NCBI GenBank assembly: GCA_017407325.1
Contig: JAFQWV010000003.1
Span: 1-56,834 of the forward strand
Direction: 5' to 3'
Origin: Clostridia bacterium
GTDB lineage: Bacteria; Bacillota; Clostridia; Christensenellales; Borkfalkiaceae
Length of the DNA: 56,834 bases
The position numbers were made by a program, and so were the translations under genes. How positions within the stretch are numbered: position 1 is the first letter of the stretch; the number at the start of each line of letters is the position of its first letter. This document shows positions 17,266 through 26,573 of the stretch, one piece after another. The notes below the pieces were generated by a model. It had not been told where the DNA came from. It made no database searches and saw nothing but the letters and a program-made list of their open reading frames with translations.

Positions 17266-18606
17266 GTGGCATATAACAGAGAGTATTTAGAATCAAAATG
17301 TAACGTTTCAAAATTAAAACACATTTTAATCGACCTAAGTGGTGTTCCCGGCACTAAAAATAAAAGCGAGATTATCGAAGAAATTTTAAAAATTCAAAGT
17401 GGAGAAATTAAGCCTTTAAAATCAAACCGTGGTAGACCTAGAAACGAAGAAAAAAACAGAATTCCGTCTGGTGACGGAAAGGTTAAGATTTTCGACCATG
17501 AAAACGTTTTTGACTACGGCACGGAAATTACGGGTATTTTTGAGCCTTGTCCAGACGGCTACGGCTTTTTGAGAGTGGAAAACTACTCTCCAAGTCAAAA
17601 AGATGCCTTCGTCGCAAGACCAACCGTTAGAACCTACAACGTTTTAAAAGGCGATAAGGTATACGGAAAAATCGAAAGAAAGCGCGAAAACGAGCTTCCA
17701 GAGCTTACTGAAGTTTATGAAATTAACGATAAGCCGTTTGAAGATGCTAAAAGAGTTAAGTTTGACGAGCTTGTCGCAACTTATCCAGACAAGCGCTTAG
17801 ATTTAGCCAAAAACAACATTGACGCGTCGTTAAAAATTATAGATTTATTATGCCCGATAGGCTTTGGTCAAAGGGGCTTAATCGTTGCGCCACCAAAAGC
17901 AGGTAAAACGACACTTTTAAAAAAGATTGCCTACTCTATTGAAAACAATCACAAAGACGTTCATTTAATCGTGCTACTTATCGACGAGCGTCCTGAAGAA
18001 GTGACCGACTTCAAGTCGTATATTAAGCGTGGCGAAGTTATAAGCTCAACGTTTGACGAGTCACCTGAACATCACACCAAGGTTTGCGAGCTTGCGTTAT
18101 CCCGCGCAATGCGCTTGTGCGAGCAAGGTGAAAACGTGTTTATATTAATGGACTCTATCACTAAACTTACGCGCGCATATAACTTGATTGTTCCGTCAAG
18201 TGGAAAAACCTTGTCAGGTGGAATTGACCCTGCTTCGTTTACTTTCCCTAAACGCTTGTTTGGCTCGGCAAGAAACACAGCGTGCGGAAGTTTAACTGTT
18301 GTTGCGACTTGCTTGGTTGAAACAGGCAGTAAAATGGACGAAGTTATTTTTGAGGAGTTTAAGGGAACGGGCAATATGGAAATTATACTCTCAAGAGAAT
18401 TAAGCGAAAACAGAGTATTTCCTGCAATCGACGTTAAAAAGTCGTCAACAAGAAAAGAAGAGTTGCTACTTTCTAAAGACGAATACGAACTTTCAATAAA
18501 AATCCGTAGGTCCGTAAAAGACATAAACGGGGTTGTTAACTTGATTGATTTATTAGAAAGAACGAAATCCACCAAAGAATTAATTGCTATTTTTAACAAA
18601 CAGTAA
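17266..18606 (+). CDS. rho: Transcription termination factor Rho
   Basis: The start is GTG 17266, 8 nt after AGGAG; TTG 17260 would be too close. The 446-residue product has a short N-terminal helical domain (LKHILIDLSGVPG), a basic linker with an AT-hook-like RGRPRN, and a cold-shock RNA-binding domain (~75-150, with DGYGFLR). The RecA-type ATPase core shows Walker A PPKAGKTT (~207-214), Walker B-region VLLIDERPEEV and SGGIDPASF. It is an RNA-dependent hexameric helicase that ends transcription. Its length and motifs are normal. Confidence 0.97.
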   Translation: MAYNREYLESKCNVSKLKHILIDLSGVPGTKNKSEIIEEILKIQSGEIKPLKSNRGRPRNEEKNRIPSGDGKVKIFDHENVFDYGTEITGIFEPCPDGYGFLRVENYSPSQKDAFVARPTVRTYNVLKGDKVYGKIERKRENELPELTEVYEINDKPFEDAKRVKFDELVATYPDKRLDLAKNNIDASLKIIDLLCPIGFGQRGLIVAPPKAGKTTLLKKIAYSIENNHKDVHLIVLLIDERPEEVTDFKSYIKRGEVISSTFDESPEHHTKVCELALSRAMRLCEQGENVFILMDSITKLTRAYNLIVPSSGKTLSGGIDPASFTFPKRLFGSARNTACGSLTVVATCLVETGSKMDEVIFEEFKGTGNMEIILSRELSENRVFPAIDVKKSSTRKEELLLSKDEYELSIKIRRSVKDINGVVNLIDLLERTKSTKELIAIFNKQ

Positions 18607-18617
18607 AGGTGATGAAA

Positions 18618-19298
18618 ATGAAAAAAATCGGTATGATTGCCGCGATGCTTGTAGAGAGTGAAAAGGTTGTTGATTGGCTAGGAAATCCAATAAAAACCGA
18701 CCTATACGGCAGTTTTTCAGTAAAATCGTTTATAAAAAACGATTGCGAGATTTATCTTATTAACTCTGGCGTTGGCGAAATTTTAGCTTCAAGCGCAACA
18801 CAGCTTTTAATATCTTTATATAAAGTTGACCTAATTATAAACTTCGGTTTATGTGGTTCGCTTGTTGATTTTGATTTATCCGAAATGTGTATATTAGAGG
18901 GTGTTGTTCACTACGACTTTGACCTGTCTAGCTTAGACCCTGTAAAAAGGGGCAGATACGAAAGATTTCCGTCTTGCGTAATAAAAACAGACGAAAAGCT
19001 CGTGGAAATTTGTTCAAAAATCAATCCGTCAATCAAAAAAGTTATTTGCGCTTCGGGGGATAAGTTTATCGCAGACGAAAACGTAAAGAAAGACTTAAAC
19101 GCCGAATTTGGTGCGCACGTTTGCGAGATGGAAAGTGCCGGTATTTTGATAACTTCTTTACATAACGGCGTTCCTGCACTTTTTATAAAAGTGGTTTCTG
19201 ACACTAAAGATCACAAAGAAGAATTTTCAACGTTTGTTGAAAGAAATAATTTTGAATTTGTTTCTATTTTAGATAAACTTACTAAAGAACTTGCTTAA
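18618..19298 (+). CDS. MTA/SAH nucleosidase-like phosphorylase-family protein
   Basis: Among clustered candidate codons, ATG 18618 sits best after AAGGTG (7 nt), giving 226 residues. The opening IGMIAAMLVES resembles IGIIGAMxxE of 5'-methylthioadenosine/S-adenosylhomocysteine nucleosidase, and FGLCGS, EMESAG and the catalytic Asp in VVSDT follow in order. The canonical EMEGAA is changed to EMESAG, so the exact nucleoside may differ. It follows rho by 11 bp and precedes a permease gene by 3 bp, forming one operon. Confidence 0.8.
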   Translation: MKKIGMIAAMLVESEKVVDWLGNPIKTDLYGSFSVKSFIKNDCEIYLINSGVGEILASSATQLLISLYKVDLIINFGLCGSLVDFDLSEMCILEGVVHYDFDLSSLDPVKRGRYERFPSCVIKTDEKLVEICSKINPSIKKVICASGDKFIADENVKKDLNAEFGAHVCEMESAGILITSLHNGVPALFIKVVSDTKDHKEEFSTFVERNNFEFVSILDKLTKELA

Positions 19299-19301
19299 AT
19301 T

Positions 19302-20612
19302 ATGGCTATTACTCTAACGATATCAATACTTACGTGCCTATTACTAATGTTCGTGATTTTAGTAAAACCGAGTGTTAAGATATTCAATAAAGAAATTGAA
19401 ATTTATTGGATTATCCCTCTTATAGGCGCACTTATACTTATAATTTTGCAAAAAGTTGCCATTAGCGATTTGATAAACAGTTTTGTATCAGACAGCGCAA
19501 CTAATCCGATAAAAGTTTTAATTTTGTTTTTTGCAATGAGTATGTTGTCAGTCTACTTAGACGAAACGGTTTTTTTCGAATACCTTGCAACGGTAACCGT
19601 GAAAAAGGCAAAATCATCGCAAAAAAGACTTTTTGTTATATTTTATTTTACCGTATCTCTCTTGACTGTGTTTACGTCAAACGATATCGTAATTTTGACG
19701 TTTACACCGTTTATTTGTAAATTTTGCAAGCACGCAAAAATTGAAGCAACGCCGTATATTGTTTCTGAATTCGTTGGTGCAAACACTTGGAGTATGTTGT
19801 TTGTAATAGGTAATCCAACTAACATTTACCTATCGTCGGCGCAGGGTATTGGTTTTTTAGAATATTTCAAAGTAATGCTAATACCAACCGTTTTTTCGGG
19901 GCTTTCAGGCTTTTGCTTATTGTATTTATTATTTAGGTATAAACTTAAAAAACCACTTGAAACGGATTGTCAATCGCTAAAGCTTCAAAATAAAACTCTT
20001 TCAATAATTGGCTTAGTGCATCTTGCGTGTTGCACTGTCTTTTTAGCAATATCTTCGTATATATCTATTGAAATGTGGGTTGTATCGTTGATATTTGCAA
20101 TAAGTTTGTTTTTGTGCGTATTGGTGGTTAGAATTTGCAATAAGCAAAGACCGACTATTTTGTTTGAAACTGTAAAACGACTTCCGTACAAGCTTATTCC
20201 AACCGTTTTAGGAATGTTCGTAGTGGTGCTTGCGCTTAACCAAAGCGGATTTACAAAATCTTTTTCAGAGTTTTTGGGCGACGGCTTTTTAGTAATAAAA
20301 TACGGTACGTTGTCGACCTTGCTTTCAAACGTATTAAACAATATCCCGATGAGCGTGTTTTTCTCGTTCGTAACCAACTCACTTTCTGGCGTGGCTATGC
20401 AAAAAGCGGTGTATAGCACGGTTATTGGCTCGAATTTAGGGGCGCTACTGACACCTGTCGGCGCACTTGCAGGCATAATGTTTACAAGCGTTCTAAAACG
20501 TCACGGTCAAAAGTTTGGCTTTTTTGAGTTTATAAAATACGGCTCGCTTATAACCGTCGTTTCATTAGTGTTTGCGCTAATTGGCTTGTCAATTAGTTTT
20601 ATTATATTTTAA
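19302..20612 (+). CDS. ArsB/NhaD-like ion transporter superfamily permease
   Basis: This 436-residue polytopic protein has about eleven hydrophobic segments. The hairpin motif TVFTSNDIVILTFTPF (~126-141) and the loop motif GNPTNIYLS (~169-177) match the conserved TxxDxxxLxxTP and GNPTN motifs of ArsB-like and related permeases. The second half carries the repeat counterpart LSNVLNNIPMS and GSNLGALLTPVGA. No ArsR, ArsA or ArsC gene is nearby, so arsenite is only one possible substrate. It is in the rho operon, 3 bp after the nucleosidase gene. Confidence 0.82.
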   Translation: MAITLTISILTCLLLMFVILVKPSVKIFNKEIEIYWIIPLIGALILIILQKVAISDLINSFVSDSATNPIKVLILFFAMSMLSVYLDETVFFEYLATVTVKKAKSSQKRLFVIFYFTVSLLTVFTSNDIVILTFTPFICKFCKHAKIEATPYIVSEFVGANTWSMLFVIGNPTNIYLSSAQGIGFLEYFKVMLIPTVFSGLSGFCLLYLLFRYKLKKPLETDCQSLKLQNKTLSIIGLVHLACCTVFLAISSYISIEMWVVSLIFAISLFLCVLVVRICNKQRPTILFETVKRLPYKLIPTVLGMFVVVLALNQSGFTKSFSEFLGDGFLVIKYGTLSTLLSNVLNNIPMSVFFSFVTNSLSGVAMQKAVYSTVIGSNLGALLTPVGALAGIMFTSVLKRHGQKFGFFEFIKYGSLITVVSLVFALIGLSISFIIF

Positions 20613-20622
20613 AGGTGAGATT

Positions 20623-22506
20623 ATGAAAAAAGTTTTATGTATGCTTATCGTGGCAATGTTGTCACTTGCTGCGGTTTTTGCAGTGTCGAGTAAAACGGTT
20701 TACGCTGAAGAACTTGTCGATAGTGGAATCGACTATTCAGAATCGCTTGACGTCTTATCTAATCCTGACCGTGGTATGTTTTATCTTTATCAAATTTACG
20801 TTAAAGACAACGCAACTCAAGGTCAAGTTTTGCAAGGCAGTAAAGTTTCAGGACGTCTTACAGCACCCGATTTTGAAAAGTTTTTAGACGGAAGTTACGA
20901 CTATCCTGAAGGAACGACCACTTTCGTTTTAAGCTTTGGCTTAGAATACTTTTCTAAGAAAGCTGGTGGCTCGGATATAGAACTTACTCAAAACGCGCTT
21001 AACTATATTAAAAATACGTTAGCAGAAGCCGAAAAAGCAGGGGCTAGCGTTATCGTCCGTTTTTGCTATGACCTTTTAGGTAAAACCTACGATACTAAAA
21101 GCGACTGCGAACCGAGTATGGATTTAATGCTTAAGCATATCGAGCAGTTAGGGCCTATCCTATCGCAGTATAACGGAATTATTACGGCAGTTCAGTCGGG
21201 TATGTTCGGACCTTGGGGCGAGCAACATACAACGTCAGTTAGTGACTATAATAATGCTAATAACTATTATAAAATGATTGATAAGTGGCTTTCAGTAACT
21301 CCTAGCGATATGTGGATATTAGTGCGTAGAACTCGCTTTTTCGTGCATTGGTATAACGTAAAATACTCAAAATCTTATACTACTTCAAATATAAACCAAA
21401 TCGTTTGCAAAGAAGGTACGCCTGAATATAGAATAGGCTGTTATAACGACGGTTATCTTGCAGATAAAACTGACTGGGATACCTACGTTAACAGAACGGC
21501 TGAAGTTGCGTGGCTGGAAAGTCAAACTTACGCGCCGTACGGTGGGGAAGTTTGCTCGGATGCAAGTGGACTTAATAGCTATAACAAAATTTCGTATTTA
21601 GAAGTTGAAGCGTTCAAAACTCACACGTCGTTTTTAAATTACTTGTGGGACTATGATAAAGTAATCAAAAACTGGGAAAAAGAAACTTATAACGGTAAAG
21701 ACAGCGTTTATAAAGGAAAAACTTCAAGCTTTACCTACGTTTTAAATCACTTAGGTTATCGCTTAGTTTTAAAAGAAAGTAAGCTTTCTAAAACGGTAGA
21801 TAAAGGTGGTAGTTTAACCGTTTCGGGAAAGGTTGAAAACGTTGGCTTTGGTAATATTCCAAGACAGCAAAACGCATACTTAGTTATAGAAGATTCGAAT
21901 AAAAACGAAGTCTATTCTGCGCTTACAAGTATTGATGCACAATCTTTCTTAAGCACTAAAACAGTGGCTTATAGCGCGACTATCTCGCTAAATAGTTCTT
22001 TAGCTGTCGGCGACTATAAGGTTTATTTAAGACTTAGCGGTAAAAATCAATCGGGAAATAGTTTAAGATATATTTCTTTTGCAAATAAAAATATCTATAA
22101 CGAAAATCTAAACGCAAACTATCTAGGAAGTTTCAAAATCGTCGCTGGACAAAACAATAGTTCGCAAAGCAATTCCAGCACGGTTGAAAGCTCGAAAAAC
22201 AGTAGTTCTGGCAAAGAAGAATCTTCTGAAAATAAAAGTTCAAGCTCTACAGAAACTTCAGAAAACAAAAGCTCAAAGGAAGTTTCATCTTCAGTAAAAA
22301 AATCAAGCGCAAAAAAATCGAGTCAAACTGAAAACGGCTCGTCACAAGTTATAACTAGACCGGGAAGAAGCTCGGCTGGCGGTGGTGATAATGGCGAAAC
22401 TAAATCGGGCTGTTCTTCTGAAATTGATGGTCAAAACACTGTGTTGTTTATGCTAGCGCTTACAGGTTTTTGCGTATTGTTGTTTAAAAGAAAAAAGAAA
22501 GAGTAA
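20623..22506 (+). CDS. Secreted DUF4874/DUF4832-like protein with Cys-containing C-terminal sorting-type tail
   Basis: The start is ATG 20623 after AAAGGTGAG; the upstream frame is an extension. The 627-residue product has a cleavable signal peptide (to about VYAEE). Its N-terminal barrel-like domain opens with NPDRGMF and continues with FGLEYF and YNGIITAVQSGMFGPWGE, like DUF4874. A second domain (~380-510) resembles DUF4832. A Ser/Lys-rich linker follows, then SGCSSEIDGQ, a hydrophobic helix and KRKKKE. That end looks like a surface-sorting signal with an invariant-type Cys. It may act on cell-surface or dietary polysaccharide (inference). Confidence 0.75.
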   Translation: MKKVLCMLIVAMLSLAAVFAVSSKTVYAEELVDSGIDYSESLDVLSNPDRGMFYLYQIYVKDNATQGQVLQGSKVSGRLTAPDFEKFLDGSYDYPEGTTTFVLSFGLEYFSKKAGGSDIELTQNALNYIKNTLAEAEKAGASVIVRFCYDLLGKTYDTKSDCEPSMDLMLKHIEQLGPILSQYNGIITAVQSGMFGPWGEQHTTSVSDYNNANNYYKMIDKWLSVTPSDMWILVRRTRFFVHWYNVKYSKSYTTSNINQIVCKEGTPEYRIGCYNDGYLADKTDWDTYVNRTAEVAWLESQTYAPYGGEVCSDASGLNSYNKISYLEVEAFKTHTSFLNYLWDYDKVIKNWEKETYNGKDSVYKGKTSSFTYVLNHLGYRLVLKESKLSKTVDKGGSLTVSGKVENVGFGNIPRQQNAYLVIEDSNKNEVYSALTSIDAQSFLSTKTVAYSATISLNSSLAVGDYKVYLRLSGKNQSGNSLRYISFANKNIYNENLNANYLGSFKIVAGQNNSSQSNSSTVESSKNSSSGKEESSENKSSSSTETSENKSSKEVSSSVKKSSAKKSSQTENGSSQVITRPGRSSAGGGDNGETKSGCSSEIDGQNTVLFMLALTGFCVLLFKRKKKE

Positions 22507-22512
22507 TTTTTC

Positions 22513-22541
22513 TTGAAAAAACGAAAAATTTGTGCTAAAAT
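22513..22541 (+). promoter_or_regulatory. Promoter of the SGNH lipoprotein gene
   Basis: TTGAAA, 17-bp spacer, TAAAAT, then an AAAAGGTG ribosome site. Confidence 0.65.
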
Positions 22542-22584
22542 GTTTTTGTAATCATTTAATAAATAAATATAAAAAGGTGATAAA

Positions 22585-23664
22585 ATGAAAAACTTAATCA
22601 AAAAATTGTCAGTATTTTTGCTTGCAATTATCGCAATGCTTTCACTCGTTGCGTGTGGTGAAAAGGAAACACCTTCGTCAAACGAAAACTCTACGGTAAC
22701 GTCAAGCGTTGAAACAAGCGTATCGTCAAACCAAAACTCAACGGTAACGTCAAGCGTTGAAGATAGCGTTGAAAAAAATAGTTCAACTCCAACTTCTTCA
22801 ACTGCCGCATTTACTCCTTCAACTTTAGTTCCGTACGTTCATAATTTCACTCAACCTGAAACGAACTATGAAGAGGCAACTACTGAAACTACGGTTTTCC
22901 TTGTAGGTGACTCAACGGTTTGTAACTATACTGAAACAAAGGAAAAGGCAGCTTATTACTATATGCGTAACGGCTACGGTATGCGCTTAGGCGAATATCT
23001 TAACGATAAAGTTACTATTAACAACCTTGCGCTCTCTGGTAGAAGTTCAAAAAGTTTCTTAAAAGAAGCAAATTACACTACTTTGAAAAACTCAATAAAG
23101 GCAGGCGATTTCTTAATTATCGGTTTTGGACACAACGATGAAAAAACCGAAGAAGCGCGTTATACAAACCCTAACGGTGGGGTAACTGAGCCTACTTCAT
23201 TGAAGTACCATTTATACGAATATTATATCAAAATTGCTTTAGATGCTGGCGCAACTCCAATCTTATGCACTCCAATCGTTCGCCGTGTTTCTAGCGGTAC
23301 TTATTCAGGAAACAGTATTCACCAAACAGCAGGTAACGCAACCTATCCTGGTGGCGACTACACTAAAGCAATTATCGATTTAGGTGCTGAAAAGAACGTT
23401 CAGGTTATCGATTTAACAACGATTACAAAGAATATGTTGACTGGCTTATCAAGTGACCAATCTGCGTCTATATACGCTTGGAAAAAAGAAGCGAATATTA
23501 CGTCTGTTGACAACACTCACATCAACGCGTACGGTGCGCAAATCGTTGCTAGACTTTTATGCGAAGAATTAATCAAAACTGAATGTCCACTTAAAAATTA
23601 CGTTAAGAAGGAATTTGCTGTTCCATCGTCTAGCGTTTTAGTCGGCGTTGGTTTCGATTCATAA
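22585..23664 (+). CDS. SGNH/GDSL hydrolase lipoprotein, rhamnogalacturonan acetylesterase-like
   Basis: The 359-residue product has a lipoprotein signal (LSLVAC) and a Ser/Thr-rich linker containing a duplicated NSTVTSSVE motif. The SGNH core from ~105 shows block I VGDSTV (nucleophile Ser), block III GHNDE and block V DNTHINAYGA (catalytic Asp and His). Block order and the DSTV form resemble RhgT/YesT rhamnogalacturonan acetylesterases. It probably deacetylates a polysaccharide at the outer face of the membrane. It has its own promoter and terminator. Confidence 0.82.
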   Translation: MKNLIKKLSVFLLAIIAMLSLVACGEKETPSSNENSTVTSSVETSVSSNQNSTVTSSVEDSVEKNSSTPTSSTAAFTPSTLVPYVHNFTQPETNYEEATTETTVFLVGDSTVCNYTETKEKAAYYYMRNGYGMRLGEYLNDKVTINNLALSGRSSKSFLKEANYTTLKNSIKAGDFLIIGFGHNDEKTEEARYTNPNGGVTEPTSLKYHLYEYYIKIALDAGATPILCTPIVRRVSSGTYSGNSIHQTAGNATYPGGDYTKAIIDLGAEKNVQVIDLTTITKNMLTGLSSDQSASIYAWKKEANITSVDNTHINAYGAQIVARLLCEELIKTECPLKNYVKKEFAVPSSSVLVGVGFDS

Positions 23665-23679
23665 AATACGCAAAATTTC

Positions 23680-23717
23680 GGCTCTTGTCAATTATTGATC
23701 AAGAGCCATTTTTTTGG
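23680..23717 (+). terminator. Intrinsic terminator
   Basis: GGCTCTTG/CAAGAGCC stem with a 12-nt loop and a T-run. Confidence 0.8.
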
Positions 23718-23768
23718 TATATATTTATTTCTCTTTTAATATTCTTTACTGTATAGTGGGGGAATATT

Positions 23769-24488
23769 TTGAGAAAACTAACGGTAAAGAAGGTTCGCGT
23801 TATTTCGTCAATTATTATGCTTTCAATCGTCGTTGCGATTGCAGTATTTGCGTTTTTGCCCGAAAAGTCTGTTACGATTTACGGTGGCGAAAACTACGCA
23901 CCAATTTATAACGGCGCAAAAGATAGGGCAGAAGTTGCGCTTATGTTCAACGTCTACGAAGGAACTGATGTAGTTAAAGGTATCCTAGATATTCTAGATA
24001 GTTACGGCGCAAAATCGACCTTTTTCGTTGGTGGTTGCTGGGCTGACGACAACAACGAAATGCTTATGGAAATCGTAAGTCGCGGGCACGAGCTTGCTAA
24101 CCACGGATATTTTCACTTGGAGCATAATAAATTAAGTCTTGAAAACAATATTAAAGAGATAGAAAATAATCACAAAGTCGTAAAAGCCATAACGGGCGTT
24201 GAGATGAATTTGTTCGCTCCACCTAGTGGCGCGTTTTCTGAAAAAACGCTTATTGCTGCTCAAAAGTTAGGCTATAAGACGATTATGTGGTCAAAAGATA
24301 CGATAGACTGGCGGGATAAAGACGAAAATTTAGTTTTTACTCGCGCAACGAAAAACGTAGAAAACGGCGATTTAATTTTAATGCACCCAAAAGAGCATAC
24401 TAAAAATGCACTTTCTAAAATTTTAGAGTTTTATAAGGAGAAAGGAATTACGGTTGTTACCGTAACCCAATGTATTGAAGGAATATGA
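23769..24488 (+). CDS. ylxY: YlxY-like polysaccharide deacetylase-fold protein
   Basis: The start is a TTG after a GGGGG-type ribosome site. The 239-residue product has one N-terminal membrane helix (11-30) and a NodB fold. The zinc motif NHGYFH (HxxxH) and the APPSGAF motif are present. The usual first motif TFDDG is replaced by MFNVYEG, so the catalytic base Asp and metal Asp are missing, as in some Clostridial YlxY relatives. The next gene is an M16 peptidase overlapping by 4 bp, matching the ylxY-mlpA(ymxG) order of Bacillus. It may bind rather than hydrolyse glycan. Confidence 0.8.
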   Translation: MRKLTVKKVRVISSIIMLSIVVAIAVFAFLPEKSVTIYGGENYAPIYNGAKDRAEVALMFNVYEGTDVVKGILDILDSYGAKSTFFVGGCWADDNNEMLMEIVSRGHELANHGYFHLEHNKLSLENNIKEIENNHKVVKAITGVEMNLFAPPSGAFSEKTLIAAQKLGYKTIMWSKDTIDWRDKDENLVFTRATKNVENGDLILMHPKEHTKNALSKILEFYKEKGITVVTVTQCIEGI

Positions 24489-25726
24489 TTTACACTTTTG
24501 AACTAAAAAACGGCATACGCTGTATTGTTAATAAGATTGATGGAGTTTTTTCCGTCACTTCAGGCATCTTAGTCGGCGCTGGAAGTTTTTTAGAAACTGA
24601 AAAAGAAAACGGTATATCTCACTTTATCGAACACGTTAATTTTAAGGGAACGACTACGCGCTCAGCCTATCAAATTTCAAGTGGCATCGACAATTTAGGT
24701 GCGCAAATAAACGCTTTTACTTCAAAAGAATTTACTTGCTATTACGTAAAATCTACGTCGGAACATTTTTCTAAGTCTTTTGAGATTTTAGCAGACCTTT
24801 TTGCTAATTCTATATACGACGAAGAAGAGCTTAAAAAAGAGCGCGGTGTAATTATCGAAGAAATCAATATGTACGAAGATACGCCTGACGAAGTTTGCTC
24901 GGATAACCTAGCAAGCGCTTTTTACGGAGATAGTGGGTTTGGTGCAACTATTTTAGGTACGCGCGAGAACGTTAATTCTTTTGACAGAAAAAGTGTGTTA
25001 GACTATAAAAAGAAATATTACACGACCGACAATATCGTCGTATCTATTGCAGGTGCTGTAGATATTGAAAAGACGAAAGACCTACTTGAAAAGTATCTTG
25101 GCGATATTGAAAACAGTAAAAAGTCGGCGCATGAGTCGGTAAATACCGTAAATTTATGTAAAAACGTATACGCTAACAAAGATATCGAGCAGGCTCATAT
25201 CGCGCTTTCTATCGAAAGTCCAAAGCTCGACGACGCGCTCTCTGATGCGTACTCGGTTATATGCGGTGCACTTGGTGGAGGGATGAGTAGCAGACTTTTT
25301 CAGACCGTTCGCGAAAAGATGGCACTTTGCTATAGTATTTATTCGTATAATACTGCATACGTTCCGTGTGGTAATATGACCGTTTATGCAGGTGTGGGAC
25401 TTAATAACTATAAGCCTGCTTTTAATGCTATTTTAGAAGAAATGTACAAACTCAAAAGAGAAGGCGTTACCGAAGAAGAGTTTATGCGCACGCGCGAGCA
25501 AATGAAAAGCGCGTTCGTATTAGCGCAAGAAAGTACCGCATCTCAAATGATTTTATTCGGTAAATATATGCTTCTGATTGGCAAAGTTTTCGATATGAAT
25601 AAGCGCATTGAGGAAATTAATCGCCTTACTTTATCTCACGTTAACGAGGTTATTAAAAACACTTTCGAAACGGAAAAAATGGCAACTTCTATCGTTGGAA
25701 ACGGCGTAGAACCACTTGTTAAGTAG
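24485..25726 (+). CDS. mlpA: M16 family zinc peptidase (MlpA/YmxG-like)
   Basis: The 413-residue product shows the inverted zinc motif HFIEH (~46-50) with the third ligand Glu in the downstream EEIN segment (~120-125), and a C-terminal GGGMSSRLFQTVREK segment typical of M16B. It is translationally coupled to ylxY (ATGA overlap), as in Bacillus subtilis, where the homologue is linked to sporulation-phase protease regulation. Predicted cytoplasmic; no signal peptide. Confidence 0.9.
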   Translation: MIYTFELKNGIRCIVNKIDGVFSVTSGILVGAGSFLETEKENGISHFIEHVNFKGTTTRSAYQISSGIDNLGAQINAFTSKEFTCYYVKSTSEHFSKSFEILADLFANSIYDEEELKKERGVIIEEINMYEDTPDEVCSDNLASAFYGDSGFGATILGTRENVNSFDRKSVLDYKKKYYTTDNIVVSIAGAVDIEKTKDLLEKYLGDIENSKKSAHESVNTVNLCKNVYANKDIEQAHIALSIESPKLDDALSDAYSVICGALGGGMSSRLFQTVREKMALCYSIYSYNTAYVPCGNMTVYAGVGLNNYKPAFNAILEEMYKLKREGVTEEEFMRTREQMKSAFVLAQESTASQMILFGKYMLLIGKVFDMNKRIEEINRLTLSHVNEVIKNTFETEKMATSIVGNGVEPLVK

Positions 25727-25780
25727 TAAATTTTTAAAAATTTGATATTTTACTTTGAAAAAGTTTTTTGCGTTGATTGC

Positions 25781-25809
25781 TTGACTTTTTTTCAAAAATA
25801 TATTAACAT
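25781..25809 (+). promoter_or_regulatory. Candidate promoter of the GNAT-like gene
   Basis: TTGACT, 17-bp spacer, TAACAT, 31 bp before the start codon. Confidence 0.5.
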
Positions 25810-25840
25810 ACTCGTAGAAAATCACTACAAAAGGTAATTT

Positions 25841-26302
25841 ATGAATATAAACGAACTTTCTGAAAAGAATTTACACGACGCCGTTCAAATGTATAAAACT
25901 TCAGTTAGCGCTTATGCAAAATTTTTACCAAACGGCGAATCAAGCGACGAAGAAATTGCTCAAATTTTTTTAGATTATGAATCGAACGGCGATTTTACTT
26001 ATCTTTTTTACGATAGGGGCGCGCCCGTTGCTATGGCAACGATTGAAAAGTCTAAGGCGGAAATTAGAAACTTATTTGTGAATTTCGACTTGATTGACGA
26101 GTTTTTTACGACTAAGTATTTAGAGTTTATTATTAAGCAGTTCTCTGCAATCACTCGCGTATTTATCTGGGTTGTTTCGCTTGACACTAAGGCGTGTGAA
26201 ATGCTCGAAGACTACGGGTTTGAATATACTGGCGAACAAGAATATTTGTCTAAGCAAAATAACGTTTTAAAGTATAGATATCTATTTAAACGCAAAAAAT
26301 AA
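25841..26302 (+). CDS. Small GNAT-like protein
   Basis: This 153-residue protein has a good AAAGG ribosome site and its own promoter and terminator. The order of secondary structure (N-terminal helix, central YLFYDRGAPVAMATIE strand pair, VFIWVVSLDTKACEMLEDYGFEYTGEQ near the C-terminus) resembles GNAT acetyltransferases. The CoA-binding R/Q-x-x-G-x-G/A signature is absent. It may be a degenerate or non-catalytic member. Function not assigned. Confidence 0.55.
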   Translation: MNINELSEKNLHDAVQMYKTSVSAYAKFLPNGESSDEEIAQIFLDYESNGDFTYLFYDRGAPVAMATIEKSKAEIRNLFVNFDLIDEFFTTKYLEFIIKQFSAITRVFIWVVSLDTKACEMLEDYGFEYTGEQEYLSKQNNVLKYRYLFKRKK

Positions 26303-26317
26303 TTAAAAATAAAAGAT

Positions 26318-26360
26318 AAAACCGTTTTCTTTACAATACGAGAAAACGGTTTAAATTTTT
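26318..26360 (+). terminator. Intrinsic terminator
   Basis: AAACCGTTTTC and GAAAACGGTTT arms followed by AAATTTTTT. Confidence 0.75.
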
Positions 26361-26380
26361 TAGATAGGCTTAAAAATAAC

Positions 26381-26409
26381 TTGCAATTTAAAAAGAAATG
26401 CTATATAAT
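26381..26409 (+). promoter_or_regulatory. Promoter of tRNA-Ser
   Basis: TTGCAA, 17-bp spacer, TATAAT, 22 bp before the mature tRNA 5' end. Confidence 0.75.
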
Positions 26410-26431
26410 CTAATGGCAACTAAAGATTTAA

Positions 26432-26522
26432 GGAGAAATGGCAGAGTGGTCGAATGCGCACGACTCGAAATCGTGTTAGCCCCCTAAAGGCTACAAGGGT
26501 TCGAATCCCTTTTTCTCCGCCA
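26432..26522 (+). tRNA. tRNA-Ser (anticodon CGA), CCA encoded
   Basis: A class II tRNA folds from this sequence. The acceptor stem is GGAGAAA/TTTCTCC, with discriminator G and an encoded CCA. The anticodon stem is CACGA/TCGTG with loop CTCGAAA (anticodon at 26466-26468), followed by a long variable arm and T-loop GGTTCGAATCC. It reads UCG codons. Protein frames drawn across it on either strand are artefacts. Confidence 0.95.
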
Positions 26523-26560
26523 ACAAAAAGGAGTGGATTTTTCCACTCCTTTTTGTTGGC
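26521..26560 (+). terminator. Terminator of tRNA-Ser
   Basis: A 17-bp perfect stem (CAACAAAAAGGAGTGGA and complement) with a TTTT loop begins inside the CCA end. Confidence 0.85.
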
Positions 26561-26573
26561 TTCGAAAGTATAT

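Noticed and set aside
19302-20612. Arsenite efflux operon
   Set aside because: Only the permease resembles ArsB, with no arsR, arsA or arsC nearby, so the substrate is left open.
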